Part shown: positions 34,858-45,984 of the stretch, in pieces | Layout of the letters: the number at the start of each line of letters is the position of its first letter | How positions within the stretch are numbered: the first letter of the stretch is position 1 | Source of the DNA: Sneathiella sp. | Lineage (GTDB): Bacteria > Pseudomonadota > Alphaproteobacteria > Sneathiellales > Sneathiellaceae | Assembly (NCBI RefSeq): GCF_002694385.1 | Contig: NZ_NZMB01000018.1 | Location: 156,255-204,793 of the forward strand | Direction: 5' to 3' | Length of the DNA: 48,539 nucleotides | Made by a program: the position numbers and the translations under genes | The notes under the pieces: generated by a model | The model's database searches: none | The model's input: only the letters and a program-made list of their open reading frames with translations | Told to the model about the DNA's origin: nothing

Positions 34858-34880
34858 GGCGCGGGATTTCCAGTGCCGTG

Positions 34881-35933
34881 TCAGTACAGCTCTTTTTCAA
34901 GCGGCGCGAAATAGGCCTCAACATCCGCCGCGCTCACCTGCTCCAGCGTGGGCGGGTTCCAGTTGGGGGACTGGTCCTTGTCGATGACGGTGGCGCGGGT
35001 GCCCTCGTAGAAATCGACGCCCTTTACAATGCGGCTGACCATGCGAAACTCCATCCGCATGCAGTTGTTGAAATCGAGCGCCGCGCCGCGGCGAAGCTGC
35101 TGATAGGTGAGTTTGAGGCTGGTAGGTGATTTCGTGAGCAACGTCGCCGCCGTTTTCTGCGCGAACTCATCCGCATCCGATTGCAGGCTTTTGACGATTT
35201 CCTCCACGGTATCTTTTGCAAAATGCCGGTCGATCAGGGCGCGATGGGCGGCGAGCGGCATCTCCGGCGCGGGGGCGGCATGATCGCGGATGATCGCGTC
35301 AATCTCCGCCGCCGCATCCTCGCCAAAGCGGTGCGACGTCAGACTATCGGTCAATGCCGCCAGCCGGTCCGCTTCCACAAGGACCTGCGCTATACCGGCA
35401 AAGACCGAATCGCCTGCTTTCAGCCGCGCGCCGGTCAGCCCGAGATACATCCCGAGCTGCCCCTCAAGCCGCGGCAGAAAATAAGACCCGCCCACATCGG
35501 GGAAGAGACCGATCCCCGTTTCCGGCATGGCGAACAGCGTCCGCTCCGTCGCGATGCGGTGGCTGCCATGCACCGACACGCCGACGCCGCCGCCCATGAC
35601 GATCCCGTCGATCAGGGCGATATAGGGTTTCGGGAAGTGTTTGATCCGGGTATTGAGGTAATATTCGTCACGATAGAAACTCAGCGGATAATCGCTGCCC
35701 GCCCGGCCTTCGTTATAAAGCTTGACGATATCCCCGCCCGCGCAAAAGGCCTTCTCCCCCGCCGCACGCACCAGCACGGCGCGGACCGTCGCATCCGTCT
35801 CCCACTCTTTCAGCCTGGCATCGAAGGCGAGACACATTTCATGGGTCAGCGCATTCAGCGCCTTCGGCCGGTTGAGGGTGACAAGCCCGATCTCGCCCGC
35901 CCGTTCGAACAGGATTTCTCCTTCCATACTCAT
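34881..35933 (-). CDS. 3-hydroxyisobutyryl-CoA hydrolase (HIBCH-like)
   Basis: About 350 residues, the longer crotonase class that hydrolyses 3-hydroxyisobutyryl-CoA in valine degradation. KAFCAGGDIVKLY (about 61-73) and DGIVMGGGVGVS (about 109-120) form the oxyanion hole; the acidic pair lies in AMPETGIGLFPDVGG (E138, D146), a string specific to HIBCH-type proteins. It overlaps the end of the acyl-CoA dehydrogenase upstream by a few bases, so the two valine enzymes are coupled. ATG 35933 is used; a GTG directly before it is also possible. Confidence 0.93.
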   Translation of the reverse strand: MSMEGEILFERAGEIGLVTLNRPKALNALTHEMCLAFDARLKEWETDATVRAVLVRAAGEKAFCAGGDIVKLYNEGRAGSDYPLSFYRDEYYLNTRIKHFPKPYIALIDGIVMGGGVGVSVHGSHRIATERTLFAMPETGIGLFPDVGGSYFLPRLEGQLGMYLGLTGARLKAGDSVFAGIAQVLVEADRLAALTDSLTSHRFGEDAAAEIDAIIRDHAAPAPEMPLAAHRALIDRHFAKDTVEEIVKSLQSDADEFAQKTAATLLTKSPTSLKLTYQQLRRGAALDFNNCMRMEFRMVSRIVKGVDFYEGTRATVIDKDQSPNWNPPTLEQVSAADVEAYFAPLEKELY

Positions 35934-35935
35934 CA

Positions 35936-38262
<2,327 letters not shown>

Positions 38263-38288
38263 GGTTGAGCGTATGCGATATGGGTTCG

Positions 38289-39044
38289 CTACCGCCCGCC
38301 GGAAACATCAATCAATGATCCGGTGACATAGCTCGACTGCGGCGACATCAGCCAGAGGACGACATCGGCCACCTCCTCCGCCTCGCCGCCGCGGCGCATC
38401 GGCACCATGGCTTTCACACGGTCAACGCGGTCCGGCTGCCCGCCGCTGGCGTGGATTTCCGTGCGAATGACCCCGGGACGGACGGCGTTGACGCGAATTC
38501 CTTCCTCCGCTACCTCCATCGCCAGGCCTTTCGTCAGGGTATCAATGGCCGCCTTCGACGCCGCGTAATCCACATATTCATTCGCACTACCGAGCTTCGC
38601 CGCGACGGAGGACAGATTGACAATCACCCCGCCCGCGCCGCCATATTTGGTGGAAAGACGCTTCACCGCCTCCCGCGCACAAAGAAAAGGGCCCGTGATA
38701 TTGGTCGTGAACATCCGCTCCAGCCGCGCATGATCCATCTGGTCAACACGGGCGGGCGGCGCGACAATCCCCGCATTATTGATCAGCGCGCCCAGCGGCG
38801 GCAGCTCCCGGTCCGCCGCCTCGAAAAGACGCAGGATATCGGCCTCCCGGCTGACATCCGCCTGCACGGCGCGGGCATGTCCGCCCGCCCGCTCTATCGC
38901 CGCCACCACATCGGCGGCGGCGGCCTCATTGCGGGCATAGTTGACGCAGATATGATATCCCGCGGCGGCGGCTTTCAGCGCAATGGCGCGGCCGATCCCC
39001 CGGCTCGCGCCGGTGACAATGGCAGTCTGATGTTGCGAAGGCAT
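38289..39044 (-). CDS. SDR-family oxidoreductase (FabG-like)
   Basis: A 251-residue classical SDR with TGASRGIG at 11-18, NNAG at 89-92, S145, Y160 and K164. The closing SSYVTGSLIDVSGGR is that of FabG/glucose-dehydrogenase-like members. The Arg in the glycine motif and the N36-Y-A-R segment after the second strand suggest NADP. Substrate unknown. AGGGAG precedes the ATG. Convergent with hemB. Confidence 0.93.
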   Translation of the reverse strand: MPSQHQTAIVTGASRGIGRAIALKAAAAGYHICVNYARNEAAAADVVAAIERAGGHARAVQADVSREADILRLFEAADRELPPLGALINNAGIVAPPARVDQMDHARLERMFTTNITGPFLCAREAVKRLSTKYGGAGGVIVNLSSVAAKLGSANEYVDYAASKAAIDTLTKGLAMEVAEEGIRVNAVRPGVIRTEIHASGGQPDRVDRVKAMVPMRRGGEAEEVADVVLWLMSPQSSYVTGSLIDVSGGR

Positions 39045-39224
39045 GGCGGTCTCCCTGAAGAGTGGATTATGAATTATGCGCGCCCCGTCCCAGATTGAGG
39101 ATTGCAGAATTGCGCCCGCCGATCAAGCACTAGCCCATCAGGATGATTTTCTCACAACGCCGTCGCCCGAACGTCCTGTATCAGAGATAAAAGCATCGAC
39201 AACGGCCCTGAAGGGAGGCCGAAA

Positions 39225-39632
39225 ATGATATCCGACGTTCTTGACCAGCTCAACAAGGCGCGCGCAGAGGCGGGATGCACACCACTATCCCTCGATACCC
39301 GGCTGATGCAGGCCGCCGGGGCCCATGCCGATTTTATGGCGCGACGCGGACTGCTTTCTCACGAGGGAGAGAACGGATCAACCTTTGATCAGCGGATCCG
39401 CGCCGCCGGATATGAATTCACAAGCGCGGCCGAGAATGTCGCTTTCGGCGCATCGGATGCGGCAGGCGTCGTAACCCTCTGGATGAACAGCCCGCCGCAC
39501 CGCGCCAATATCCTGAATGCGGATTTCACCGATGTCGGCATTGGCATCGCCAACTCGGCAGACAAGACGGCGCCGCTTTACTGGTCCCTCTCCCTCGCCA
39601 CACCTACAGGCCCGGCAGAGGAGACAGCATAA
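39225..39632 (+). CDS. CAP-domain (SCP/PR1-like) protein without signal peptide
   Basis: A 135-residue CAP domain: LNKARAEAGCTPLSLDTRLMQAAGAHADFM at the start (in parts), GLLSHEG (about 42-48), the AENVAFG block (about 68-74), and WMNSPPHRANILNADFTDVGIG. The histidines and glutamate of the CAP cavity are present. Bacterial CAP proteins are usually exported, but no signal peptide is visible, and the frame upstream has no start codon before a stop; GGGAGG fixes this ATG. It may be cytoplasmic or leave by another route. Function unknown. Confidence 0.88.
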   Translation: MISDVLDQLNKARAEAGCTPLSLDTRLMQAAGAHADFMARRGLLSHEGENGSTFDQRIRAAGYEFTSAAENVAFGASDAAGVVTLWMNSPPHRANILNADFTDVGIGIANSADKTAPLYWSLSLATPTGPAEETA

Positions 39633-39635
39633 CGG

Positions 39636-40514
39636 CTATTTCGCCAGCTTGCGTAAGCGCTCAATCAGGCTCGACGTGTCCCAGCGATTGCCGCCCATAT
39701 TCTGCACATCGCCATAATATTGGTCGACAAGCGCGGTGTTCGGCAGGCTCGCGCCGATCTGATCGCCGGTCTTGAGGCAAATGCCGAGATCCTTGCGCAT
39801 CCAATCCACCGCGAAGCCATAATTGAATTCGCCCGCGATCATGGTTTTGTAGCGGTTTTCCATCTGCCAGCTCTGCGCCGCGCCCTTGGAAATCACCTCG
39901 ATCACCTTTTCCGCATCGAGACCCGCCTTTTCGGCAAAATGAATACCTTCGGAAAGCCCCTGCACCACACCGGCGATACAGATCTGGTTGACCATCTTGG
40001 TAAGCTGCCCCGCGCCCACATCGCCCATCCGCATACAGGCGCGGGCATAGGCATCAATCGGTGTTTTCGCGCGCTCGAAATCGGCCTCCGCCCCGCCGCA
40101 CATGACGGTGAGCACACCGTTTTCCGCGCCCGCCTGTCCGCCGGAGACTGGCGCATCGACAAAGCCGATGCCTTTTTCCTTTGCGATTGCGCCCAGCTCC
40201 CGCGCAACATCCGAAGAGGCTGTCGTGTGGTCGACGAAAATCGAACCCGGTTTCATCGTCGCGAGAATGCCGTCATCGCCGAGCACGACGCTGCGAAGGT
40301 CATCGTCATTGCCGACACAGACCATGACGAAATCGGCCCCTGCCGCCGCTTTGGCCGGAGTGTCGGCAGAGGAACCGCCATATTCCGCCGCCCATTTTTG
40401 CGCCTTGGCGGCAGTGCGGTTATAAACGGTCGTCGCATAGCCCGCCTTTTGCAGGAACCCTGCCATGGGATACCCCATGACGCCAAGTCCGATAAATGCT
40501 GCCTTTTCCGCCAT
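39636..40514 (-). CDS. mmsB: 3-hydroxyisobutyrate dehydrogenase-like NAD(P) oxidoreductase
   Basis: A 292-residue beta-hydroxyacid dehydrogenase. Rossmann motif FIGLGVMGYPMAG at 7-19, DAPVSGGQAGA (about 120-130), and the catalytic K173 in GAGQLTKMVNQ. 3-Hydroxyisobutyrate, formed by the nearby HIBCH-like hydrolase, is an attractive substrate, but the family also covers tartronate semialdehyde and similar reductases. The ATG at 40514 is fixed by AGGAGG. It ends four bases from the convergent CAP gene. Confidence 0.88.
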   Translation of the reverse strand: MAEKAAFIGLGVMGYPMAGFLQKAGYATTVYNRTAAKAQKWAAEYGGSSADTPAKAAAGADFVMVCVGNDDDLRSVVLGDDGILATMKPGSIFVDHTTASSDVARELGAIAKEKGIGFVDAPVSGGQAGAENGVLTVMCGGAEADFERAKTPIDAYARACMRMGDVGAGQLTKMVNQICIAGVVQGLSEGIHFAEKAGLDAEKVIEVISKGAAQSWQMENRYKTMIAGEFNYGFAVDWMRKDLGICLKTGDQIGASLPNTALVDQYYGDVQNMGGNRWDTSSLIERLRKLAK

Positions 40515-40581
40515 TTTCCACCTCCTGTTGGCTCTCTTCTGTCGCGATGTGCGATGCGCGATGCGCGCGCCTCTCCCGCCC

Positions 40582-41100
40582 CTAAAGCTTGTGATATTGT
40601 CCCCGGTGAAAGAGTAGCGCATTCTCCTCCTCGCCGAGATGAACTTTCGTCACCCGGCAGATAAAGACGGCATGATCTCCGGCCTCATGCACCGCGAAGG
40701 TCTCGCATTCAAATACGGCAAGGCTGTCCTGAAAAACCGGACTGCCATTTTCGCCGATGTCATGCGCAATGCCTTCAAAGCGATTATCCCGCGGCATGGA
40801 AAATCGGTCCGACAGAGGCCGCTGATCGGGGGTGAGGATATTGACGGCGAAATATCCGCTCGCCAGAAATTCCTGGCAATGCCCGCCGACATGGGCGAGG
40901 CTGAACAAAATCAGCGGCGGATCGAGGGAGACAGAGCTGAAGGAGTTGACCGTCACCCCAAGCGGTTCGTCGCTGGCACTGCGTGACGTGACGACGGTGA
41001 TCCCTGTGGCGAAGCATCCCATCGCATTTCTGAATTCTCTGACGTCAAAGCTCATCTGTTCGTGATACCTGTCCTGCGGATGCGGCCCACCAAAACGCAT
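40582..41100 (-). CDS. Flavin reductase family protein
   Basis: An FMN-binding split-barrel flavin reductase of about 172 residues, which supplies reduced flavin to a partner monooxygenase. Seen: FRNAMGCFATGITVVT (about 24-39), VTVNSFSSVSLDPPLILFS (about 49-67) and the final HLGEEENALLFHRGQYHKL-type strand pair. The usual family start MSFDVREFRNAMG is at 41055, but the ATG at 41100 has the better ribosome binding site (GAGAG). No monooxygenase gene is adjacent. Confidence 0.88.
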   Translation of the reverse strand: MRFGGPHPQDRYHEQMSFDVREFRNAMGCFATGITVVTSRSASDEPLGVTVNSFSSVSLDPPLILFSLAHVGGHCQEFLASGYFAVNILTPDQRPLSDRFSMPRDNRFEGIAHDIGENGSPVFQDSLAVFECETFAVHEAGDHAVFICRVTKVHLGEEENALLFHRGQYHKL

Positions 41101-41207
41101 CGGTTCTCTCAATTGCGGGCACTTTCCCATATCAGCACGGCAAAATCACCCTTTTTCTTGACCCGCCCGCAACGCCACCTTGCGCCGATCATCCCGCAAG
41201 GCAGTCT

Positions 41208-41222
41208 TTAAAATGTTCCTAA
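41208..41222 (+). promoter_or_regulatory. CtrA-like box upstream of motA
   Basis: TTAA, seven bases, CTAA: one mismatch to the CtrA consensus TTAA-N7-TTAA, about 85 bases before motA. CtrA controls motility genes in many alphaproteobacteria. A short degenerate motif in A+T-rich DNA, so chance is possible. Confidence 0.3.
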
Positions 41223-41307
41223 AATTCCACACGCTTTATTAACCATTTTCGCGGCACAATCGGCGCTCAATTCCGTTTCGCTCGATTTGGGGACATCTGG
41301 ATAAAGA

Positions 41308-42165
41308 ATGTTTTGGATTATTGGTATCGTCGTGACATTCGGCTCCGTTGCCGGTGGCTACGCCCCGCACGGCAGCTTCGCTGTCCTTTTTCAGCCGCTT
41401 GAATTCCTGATCATTCTGGGCGCTGCGGCGGGCGCATACCTGCAGGCCAACCCGAAATGGGTTATCCTTGGATATCTCAAATCTTTCGGCAAGCTGATCA
41501 AGGGCACGCCCTATAATAAACAATCCTATACCGAACTGCTGACTCTGATGTATGCGATTTTCAAGCTGTCCAAGACAAAGGGCATGATCGCCCTGGAGCC
41601 GCATATTGAAAATCCTCATGAAAGCGAACTGTTCCAGCATTTTCCGAGCTTTATCAAAAATCACCATGCGGTGGATTTCATCTGCGACTATCTGCGGCTG
41701 ATGACTATGGGGAGTGAAAACCCCCATGAGCTGGAAGCCCTGATGGATCAGGACATCGAAACCCACCATAACGAGGGACACGCCATCTCCGCCTCTGTCA
41801 CCTCCCTTGGGGAGGCGTTGCCCGCTTTCGGTATTGTCGCCGCGGTTTTGGGCGTGATTGTCACCATGGGCTCCATCGCCGAGCCCCCGGAAATTCTGGG
41901 CGGGCTGATCGCCGCCGCGCTGGTCGGCACCTTCTTCGGCATTTTTGTCGCCTATGGCGTCTTTTCCCCCATGGGCCGCAGCCTGGAACAGTTCGCCGAT
42001 GCGGACACCAAATATTTCGAATGCATGAAGCTGGGGCTGCTCGCCCATCTGCAGGGCTATGCGCCTGCCGTCTCCGTCGAATTCGCCCGCAAGACCCTTT
42101 ATAATCACGAACGGCCGTCCTTCATCGAGGTGGAGGAAGCCTGCGCCGAGGCGCCGACCGTCTGA
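41308..42165 (+). CDS. motA: Flagellar motor stator protein MotA
   Basis: A 285-residue inner-membrane stator subunit that with MotB conducts protons and drives the flagellar rotor. Four hydrophobic segments: two at the N-terminus (about 1-20 and 28-48), two after residue 165 (PAFGIVAAVLGVIVTMGS and the GGLIAAALVGTFFGIFVAYGV helix, in parts). The cytoplasmic loop between has the charged residues that contact FliG. It is followed by motB after 38 bases. The rest of the flagellar genes lie outside this window. Confidence 0.96.
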   Translation: MFWIIGIVVTFGSVAGGYAPHGSFAVLFQPLEFLIILGAAAGAYLQANPKWVILGYLKSFGKLIKGTPYNKQSYTELLTLMYAIFKLSKTKGMIALEPHIENPHESELFQHFPSFIKNHHAVDFICDYLRLMTMGSENPHELEALMDQDIETHHNEGHAISASVTSLGEALPAFGIVAAVLGVIVTMGSIAEPPEILGGLIAAALVGTFFGIFVAYGVFSPMGRSLEQFADADTKYFECMKLGLLAHLQGYAPAVSVEFARKTLYNHERPSFIEVEEACAEAPTV

Positions 42166-42203
42166 TGATATACCGGGCAAACAGCAAAGCGAAAGGATGA
42201 TCC

Positions 42204-43097
42204 ATGGCGGATGAGATCGCCCCGATCATCGTCAAAAAGGTCAAGAAAGGCGGCCATGGTCATCATGGCGGCGCCTGGAAAGTGGCCTATGCCGATTTTG
42301 TGACGGCGATGATGGCGTTTTTCCTGCTGCTCTGGCTGCTCAATGTGACCACGACGGAACAGAAGGAAGGTCTCGCCGATTATTTCGCGCCCACCACCGC
42401 CAGCCTCAACCAGTCCGGCGCCGACGGAATGCTGGGCGGGCGCAGCCTGCAAACGGATGGCGCGCAAATCTCCAATCTCGGCGTTCCCTCCGCCGTGTCA
42501 AGCATCGCGCCGCCAGACAGCGGCCGCAAGAATGAAAGTGCCGACGCCCGGAAAACCCGCGAAATGGAAGAGGCAGAGCTGCTTGAAAGGCTTCGCCAGA
42601 TCGAGGAAGCGAGCTTCGAACAGGCGCGCGAACAGATCCGTCAGGCGATCAATACAGATCCCAATCTGTCGGGCCTCAAAGACCATATTATCATCGACAT
42701 GACACCGGACGGGCTGCGCATCCAGATCGTTGATCAATTCAATGAAAGTATGTTCGAAAGCGGCAGCGCCAATATCACCGCGCGCATCCGGTCCCTGATC
42801 GAAATGATCGCCAAATCCATCAAGGAACTGCCTAACGGCCTTTCCATCAGCGGTCATACGGACAGCGATAATTTCAGCACTGCGGGCTACAGCAACTGGG
42901 AACTGTCTTCGGACCGGGCCAATGCAAGCCGCCGGGCGCTCATCGAGGCGGGGCTGGATGCCGAACGGATCGAGCGGGTCACCGGCCTTGCCGATACCGA
43001 CCCGCTGATTACCGACGATCCGTCGAACCCTGGTAACCGCCGCATCAGCATCATCCTGCTGCGGGAGACGCCGGTGCTGCCGCCCAATCTGAAATAA
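42204..43097 (+). CDS. motB: Flagellar motor stator protein MotB
   Basis: A 297-residue stator subunit. A single transmembrane helix (about 28-48) carries the proton-accepting D31 in WKVAYADFVTAMMAF. The periplasmic C-terminal OmpA-like domain binds peptidoglycan: GHTDSDNFSTAGYSNWELSS (about 218-237, in part) and the NRRISIILL end. Between them is a plug/linker rich in Glu and Arg. AAAGGA precedes the ATG. Confidence 0.97.
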   Translation: MADEIAPIIVKKVKKGGHGHHGGAWKVAYADFVTAMMAFFLLLWLLNVTTTEQKEGLADYFAPTTASLNQSGADGMLGGRSLQTDGAQISNLGVPSAVSSIAPPDSGRKNESADARKTREMEEAELLERLRQIEEASFEQAREQIRQAINTDPNLSGLKDHIIIDMTPDGLRIQIVDQFNESMFESGSANITARIRSLIEMIAKSIKELPNGLSISGHTDSDNFSTAGYSNWELSSDRANASRRALIEAGLDAERIERVTGLADTDPLITDDPSNPGNRRISIILLRETPVLPPNLK

Positions 43098-43111
43098 ATC
43101 CTCCGCCCGGC

Positions 43112-43885
43112 CTACATCCGCCAGACAAGAAGCTTTGTCCGCCGCCGGTCCATGACCTCCACCACCTCGTCCGGCTGATGATCGGGCACGGTGAAGCTGT
43201 TGCTGATAAACAGGCTGCCAGGCTTCATCTCGGCGCGCGCCTTCTCAAAAAGGGCAGGCATCGGCACGGGGGAAAGGAAACAGTAAACAACGTCATATTG
43301 CGACAAATCTTCGCGGAAAATATCGCGGTAGCGCATCTCAAGATTGTCCGACCCGGAAAATTTGCCCATCAGCCAGGACAGAGCGAAGGGCAGCGGCGCC
43401 GTCTCCAGCCCGGAAAAACGCGCGTCCGGCCGTCGTGTCGCCAGATAGCGCAGAATTCCGCCAAGCCCGCTGCCCAGGTCGACGAAATGCAGAGGCCGGT
43501 CCGGCAGCACTTCCTCTATCGCCCGATATGTCAGGCGGTTGGTGAGGAACAGCGGCACCCGGTTTCCCGCCACATTCCAGAACAGCAGCACCAGCAGCAG
43601 CAGGACAAGTGGAAAGACCCAGCTCGGGATATCGAGCGCCAGCGCCAGCACCAGAAGCGGCGGCGCCCCCACCTGCCCGATGACCCAGGGGGCGGAAAAG
43701 CCAAAGCCACGGGTAACAATCCCCGCAAGCAGTCCCCCCGCCAGCGCGACCCAGAGGAGCGGCGGCATGTAGCCGAGCAGCTCCCCGGCCAGCGGACGCA
43801 GCAGCCACAGAGGAATGAAAATCACAAGCTGGATGGCCAGTGCGGCGAAAACCGGCGATTTTTGCCGCCCCGCTCCCGCGCTCAT
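43112..43885 (-). CDS. Membrane-anchored class I SAM-dependent methyltransferase
   Basis: About 257 residues from ATG 43885, for which the ribosome binding site is weak; the frame stays open upstream. The first 115 residues hold three to four hydrophobic helices and the rest is a Rossmann methyltransferase: FVDLGSGLGGILRYLA (about 134-149) is the SAM motif, FSGLETAPLPFALSW the acidic second strand. The substrate is unknown. Convergent with motB by position only. Confidence 0.82.
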   Translation of the reverse strand: MSAGAGRQKSPVFAALAIQLVIFIPLWLLRPLAGELLGYMPPLLWVALAGGLLAGIVTRGFGFSAPWVIGQVGAPPLLVLALALDIPSWVFPLVLLLLVLLFWNVAGNRVPLFLTNRLTYRAIEEVLPDRPLHFVDLGSGLGGILRYLATRRPDARFSGLETAPLPFALSWLMGKFSGSDNLEMRYRDIFREDLSQYDVVYCFLSPVPMPALFEKARAEMKPGSLFISNSFTVPDHQPDEVVEVMDRRRTKLLVWRM

Positions 43886-44067
43886 GCCGCGCGCCGTCCG
43901 GACGACAGAGCGATGGAGGAAACAACGCAGAACGGCATGATCTTTTCCGGCGGTTTTGCCGTCAGAAACCCACAAAAGACGGCCTGTTATTGCAATGATA
44001 GGCCACAACTACCATCTATTATCCCAATGCGATAGCAAATGTTGAGATGTGAAAGGCGTGATCCTGT

Positions 44068-44580
44068 ATGAACAACTCCAACGGCCCCCTTGTTGATCTT
44101 TCCCCGCTGGACCGTGGTCGCAAGACAAGAGGCATGTCGAGTGACAGCTTCAATCCTGATGATTTTGAGGCAATCCGCCTGCGCCGGATTTTCGCCTATG
44201 CGATTGATGTTGTCTGCATTGCCATCATCACCTTTATCGCGACTGTGGTTGCAACGCTGCTGGGGGTGATCAGCTTCGGCCTGCTGTCGCCCCTCCTCGT
44301 CCTGATTCTGGCGCTGATCCCGCTCAGCTACCATACCCTGCTGGTCGGGGGACCGGGCAGTGCCACCCTCGGCATGCGTTTCATGAATGTGCGGATGGAG
44401 CGGATGAATGGCGACAAACCGGACTATCTTGTCGCGTTTATCCATGCGGTGCTGTTTTACCTCTCCGTCGGTGTCACATCATCGCTGATCCTGCTGGTCT
44501 CGCTGTTCAACCCGCGTGGTCGCCTGCTGCATGACTATCTGCTGGATACCGTGGTGCGGCGCATTCCGCTGCGTTCATAG
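44068..44580 (+). CDS. RDD family membrane protein
   Basis: A 170-residue protein with a polar N-terminus of 35 residues, then the RDD domain: RLRRIFAYAIDVVCIAII starts with the conserved Arg and Asp of the first helix, a second helix pair follows, and GSATLGMRFMNVRM (about 97-110) is the usual middle motif. About three transmembrane helices. Function of the family is unclear; some members take part in transport. Convergent overlap of six bases with the PuuB-like gene. Confidence 0.9.
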   Translation: MNNSNGPLVDLSPLDRGRKTRGMSSDSFNPDDFEAIRLRRIFAYAIDVVCIAIITFIATVVATLLGVISFGLLSPLLVLILALIPLSYHTLLVGGPGSATLGMRFMNVRMERMNGDKPDYLVAFIHAVLFYLSVGVTSSLILLVSLFNPRGRLLHDYLLDTVVRRIPLRS

Positions 44581-45834
44581 GGCGTCGCGTATTTCATAAT
44601 ATAGCCGGGCGAGGGACAATAGCGGCAGGCGCAGCGCCGTGCCGCCCGGAAAGCGCTTGTGCGGAATGCGGGCGAAAATATCAAACCGCTCCGCCTGGCC
44701 CTGTACCGCCTCCGCCAGCAGACGACCGACGATGGCCGACAGCGGCACCCCCTGCCCGGAATAGCCCTGTGCATAATAGATATTGCTGCCGATCCGCCCG
44801 ACATCGGGCAACAGGTTGCGGGTGATGGCCACCTTGCCACCCCAGACATAATCAACGGCCACATCGGCCAGTTCGGGAAAGGTCGCCAGCATATTGCCGC
44901 GCAATGCCTCTTCCGGCGCGGCGCGACCGATCAGCTTGTCCCGCCCGCCATAGAGCAACCGGTTATCCGCGGACATCCGGAAATAATCGAGATTATAATT
45001 CATGTCGGAGACGCAGGCCGCCGTCTTCATCAAGGCCTGCGCGCGCGCTTCGCCGAGTGGTTCGGTCGCGATGATATAGGCATCGACGGGGATGAAGCGG
45101 GCGGCAAGCTGCGGCTTGAGATCGCCAAGATAGGCATTCCCCGCCAGGATCACAAAATCCGCCGTCACGCGGCCCGCCGCAGTGGTCACGACGGGGGTGC
45201 TCCCCTCCGCCACACCCTTCGCCTCTGACCCCTCATAGATATCAACCCCCGCCAAAGCCGCCGCGCGGCCAAGGCCCAGCAGATAGTTAAGCGGATGCAG
45301 GTGCCCGCCCGCCGCATCATAGAGCGCGCCGCAAAACCGCTCGGAAGCCACCTGCCCGCGAAACGCGGCGGTATCCAGCCAGCGATACTGCTCATAGCCA
45401 TAAACGCGCTCGCAATGCGCCTGCTCCTGCAACAGCCAGTCGCGATGGCGCGGTTTGATGGCGGCATAGAACTCTCCGGGGCGCAAATCGCAGTCAATCG
45501 CGTAATCCTGGATTCGTTCTTTCAGCAGATTGCTCGCCTCGATAGAGAACTGCCACAGGCGGCGGCCCTCCTCGCGCCCGACCAGACGCTCCGTCTCGAT
45601 CATACCGGGGGTGTATCCGGTCGCAATCTGTCCGCCATTACGGCCCGAGGCGCCGTGGCCGATCCGCGCGGCCTCCAGCAGGGTGACGGAAAAGCCCGCC
45701 GCCCGCAGATCCAGCGCCGCCGAAAGCCCCGTATAGCCGCCGCCGATAATGCAGACATCGGTCCGGATATCCCCCTCAAGGCGCGGAAATGCATCACGGG
45801 CACGGGCCGAGGCGTCATAATAGGAACTGTGCAT
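44575..45834 (-). CDS. puuB: Gamma-glutamylputrescine oxidase-like FAD oxidoreductase
   Basis: About 419 residues from ATG 45834 (MHSSYYDASA); an upstream ATG at 45906 would add 24. The N-terminal FAD motif is CIIGGGYTGLSAALDLRAAG (about 29-48). It runs closely parallel to E. coli PuuB: GHGASGRNGGQ, CDLRPGEFYAA, GGHLHPLN, AGNAYLGD, DYFRMSADNRLLYGG, YYAQGYSGQGV and FPGGTALRLP all have counterparts. PuuB oxidises gamma-glutamylputrescine in putrescine use. No other puu gene is adjacent, so a related amine substrate is possible. Divergent from the SLC13 permease. Confidence 0.88.
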   Translation of the reverse strand: MHSSYYDASARARDAFPRLEGDIRTDVCIIGGGYTGLSAALDLRAAGFSVTLLEAARIGHGASGRNGGQIATGYTPGMIETERLVGREEGRRLWQFSIEASNLLKERIQDYAIDCDLRPGEFYAAIKPRHRDWLLQEQAHCERVYGYEQYRWLDTAAFRGQVASERFCGALYDAAGGHLHPLNYLLGLGRAAALAGVDIYEGSEAKGVAEGSTPVVTTAAGRVTADFVILAGNAYLGDLKPQLAARFIPVDAYIIATEPLGEARAQALMKTAACVSDMNYNLDYFRMSADNRLLYGGRDKLIGRAAPEEALRGNMLATFPELADVAVDYVWGGKVAITRNLLPDVGRIGSNIYYAQGYSGQGVPLSAIVGRLLAEAVQGQAERFDIFARIPHKRFPGGTALRLPLLSLARLYYEIRDAL

Positions 45835-45984
45835 CCTGTTTTTCTTCAATGGTTTATGGCTATCGGGCAATAATATCGGGCTTGCAAGATCGCAGACTTT
45901 GCTCATGATAGAGAAGTCAGTATAGTGCCGCTCGCGACGCTTTTACTCCGAGTGGTTAAAACAGCAAGGATTTTTTTGTTACCA

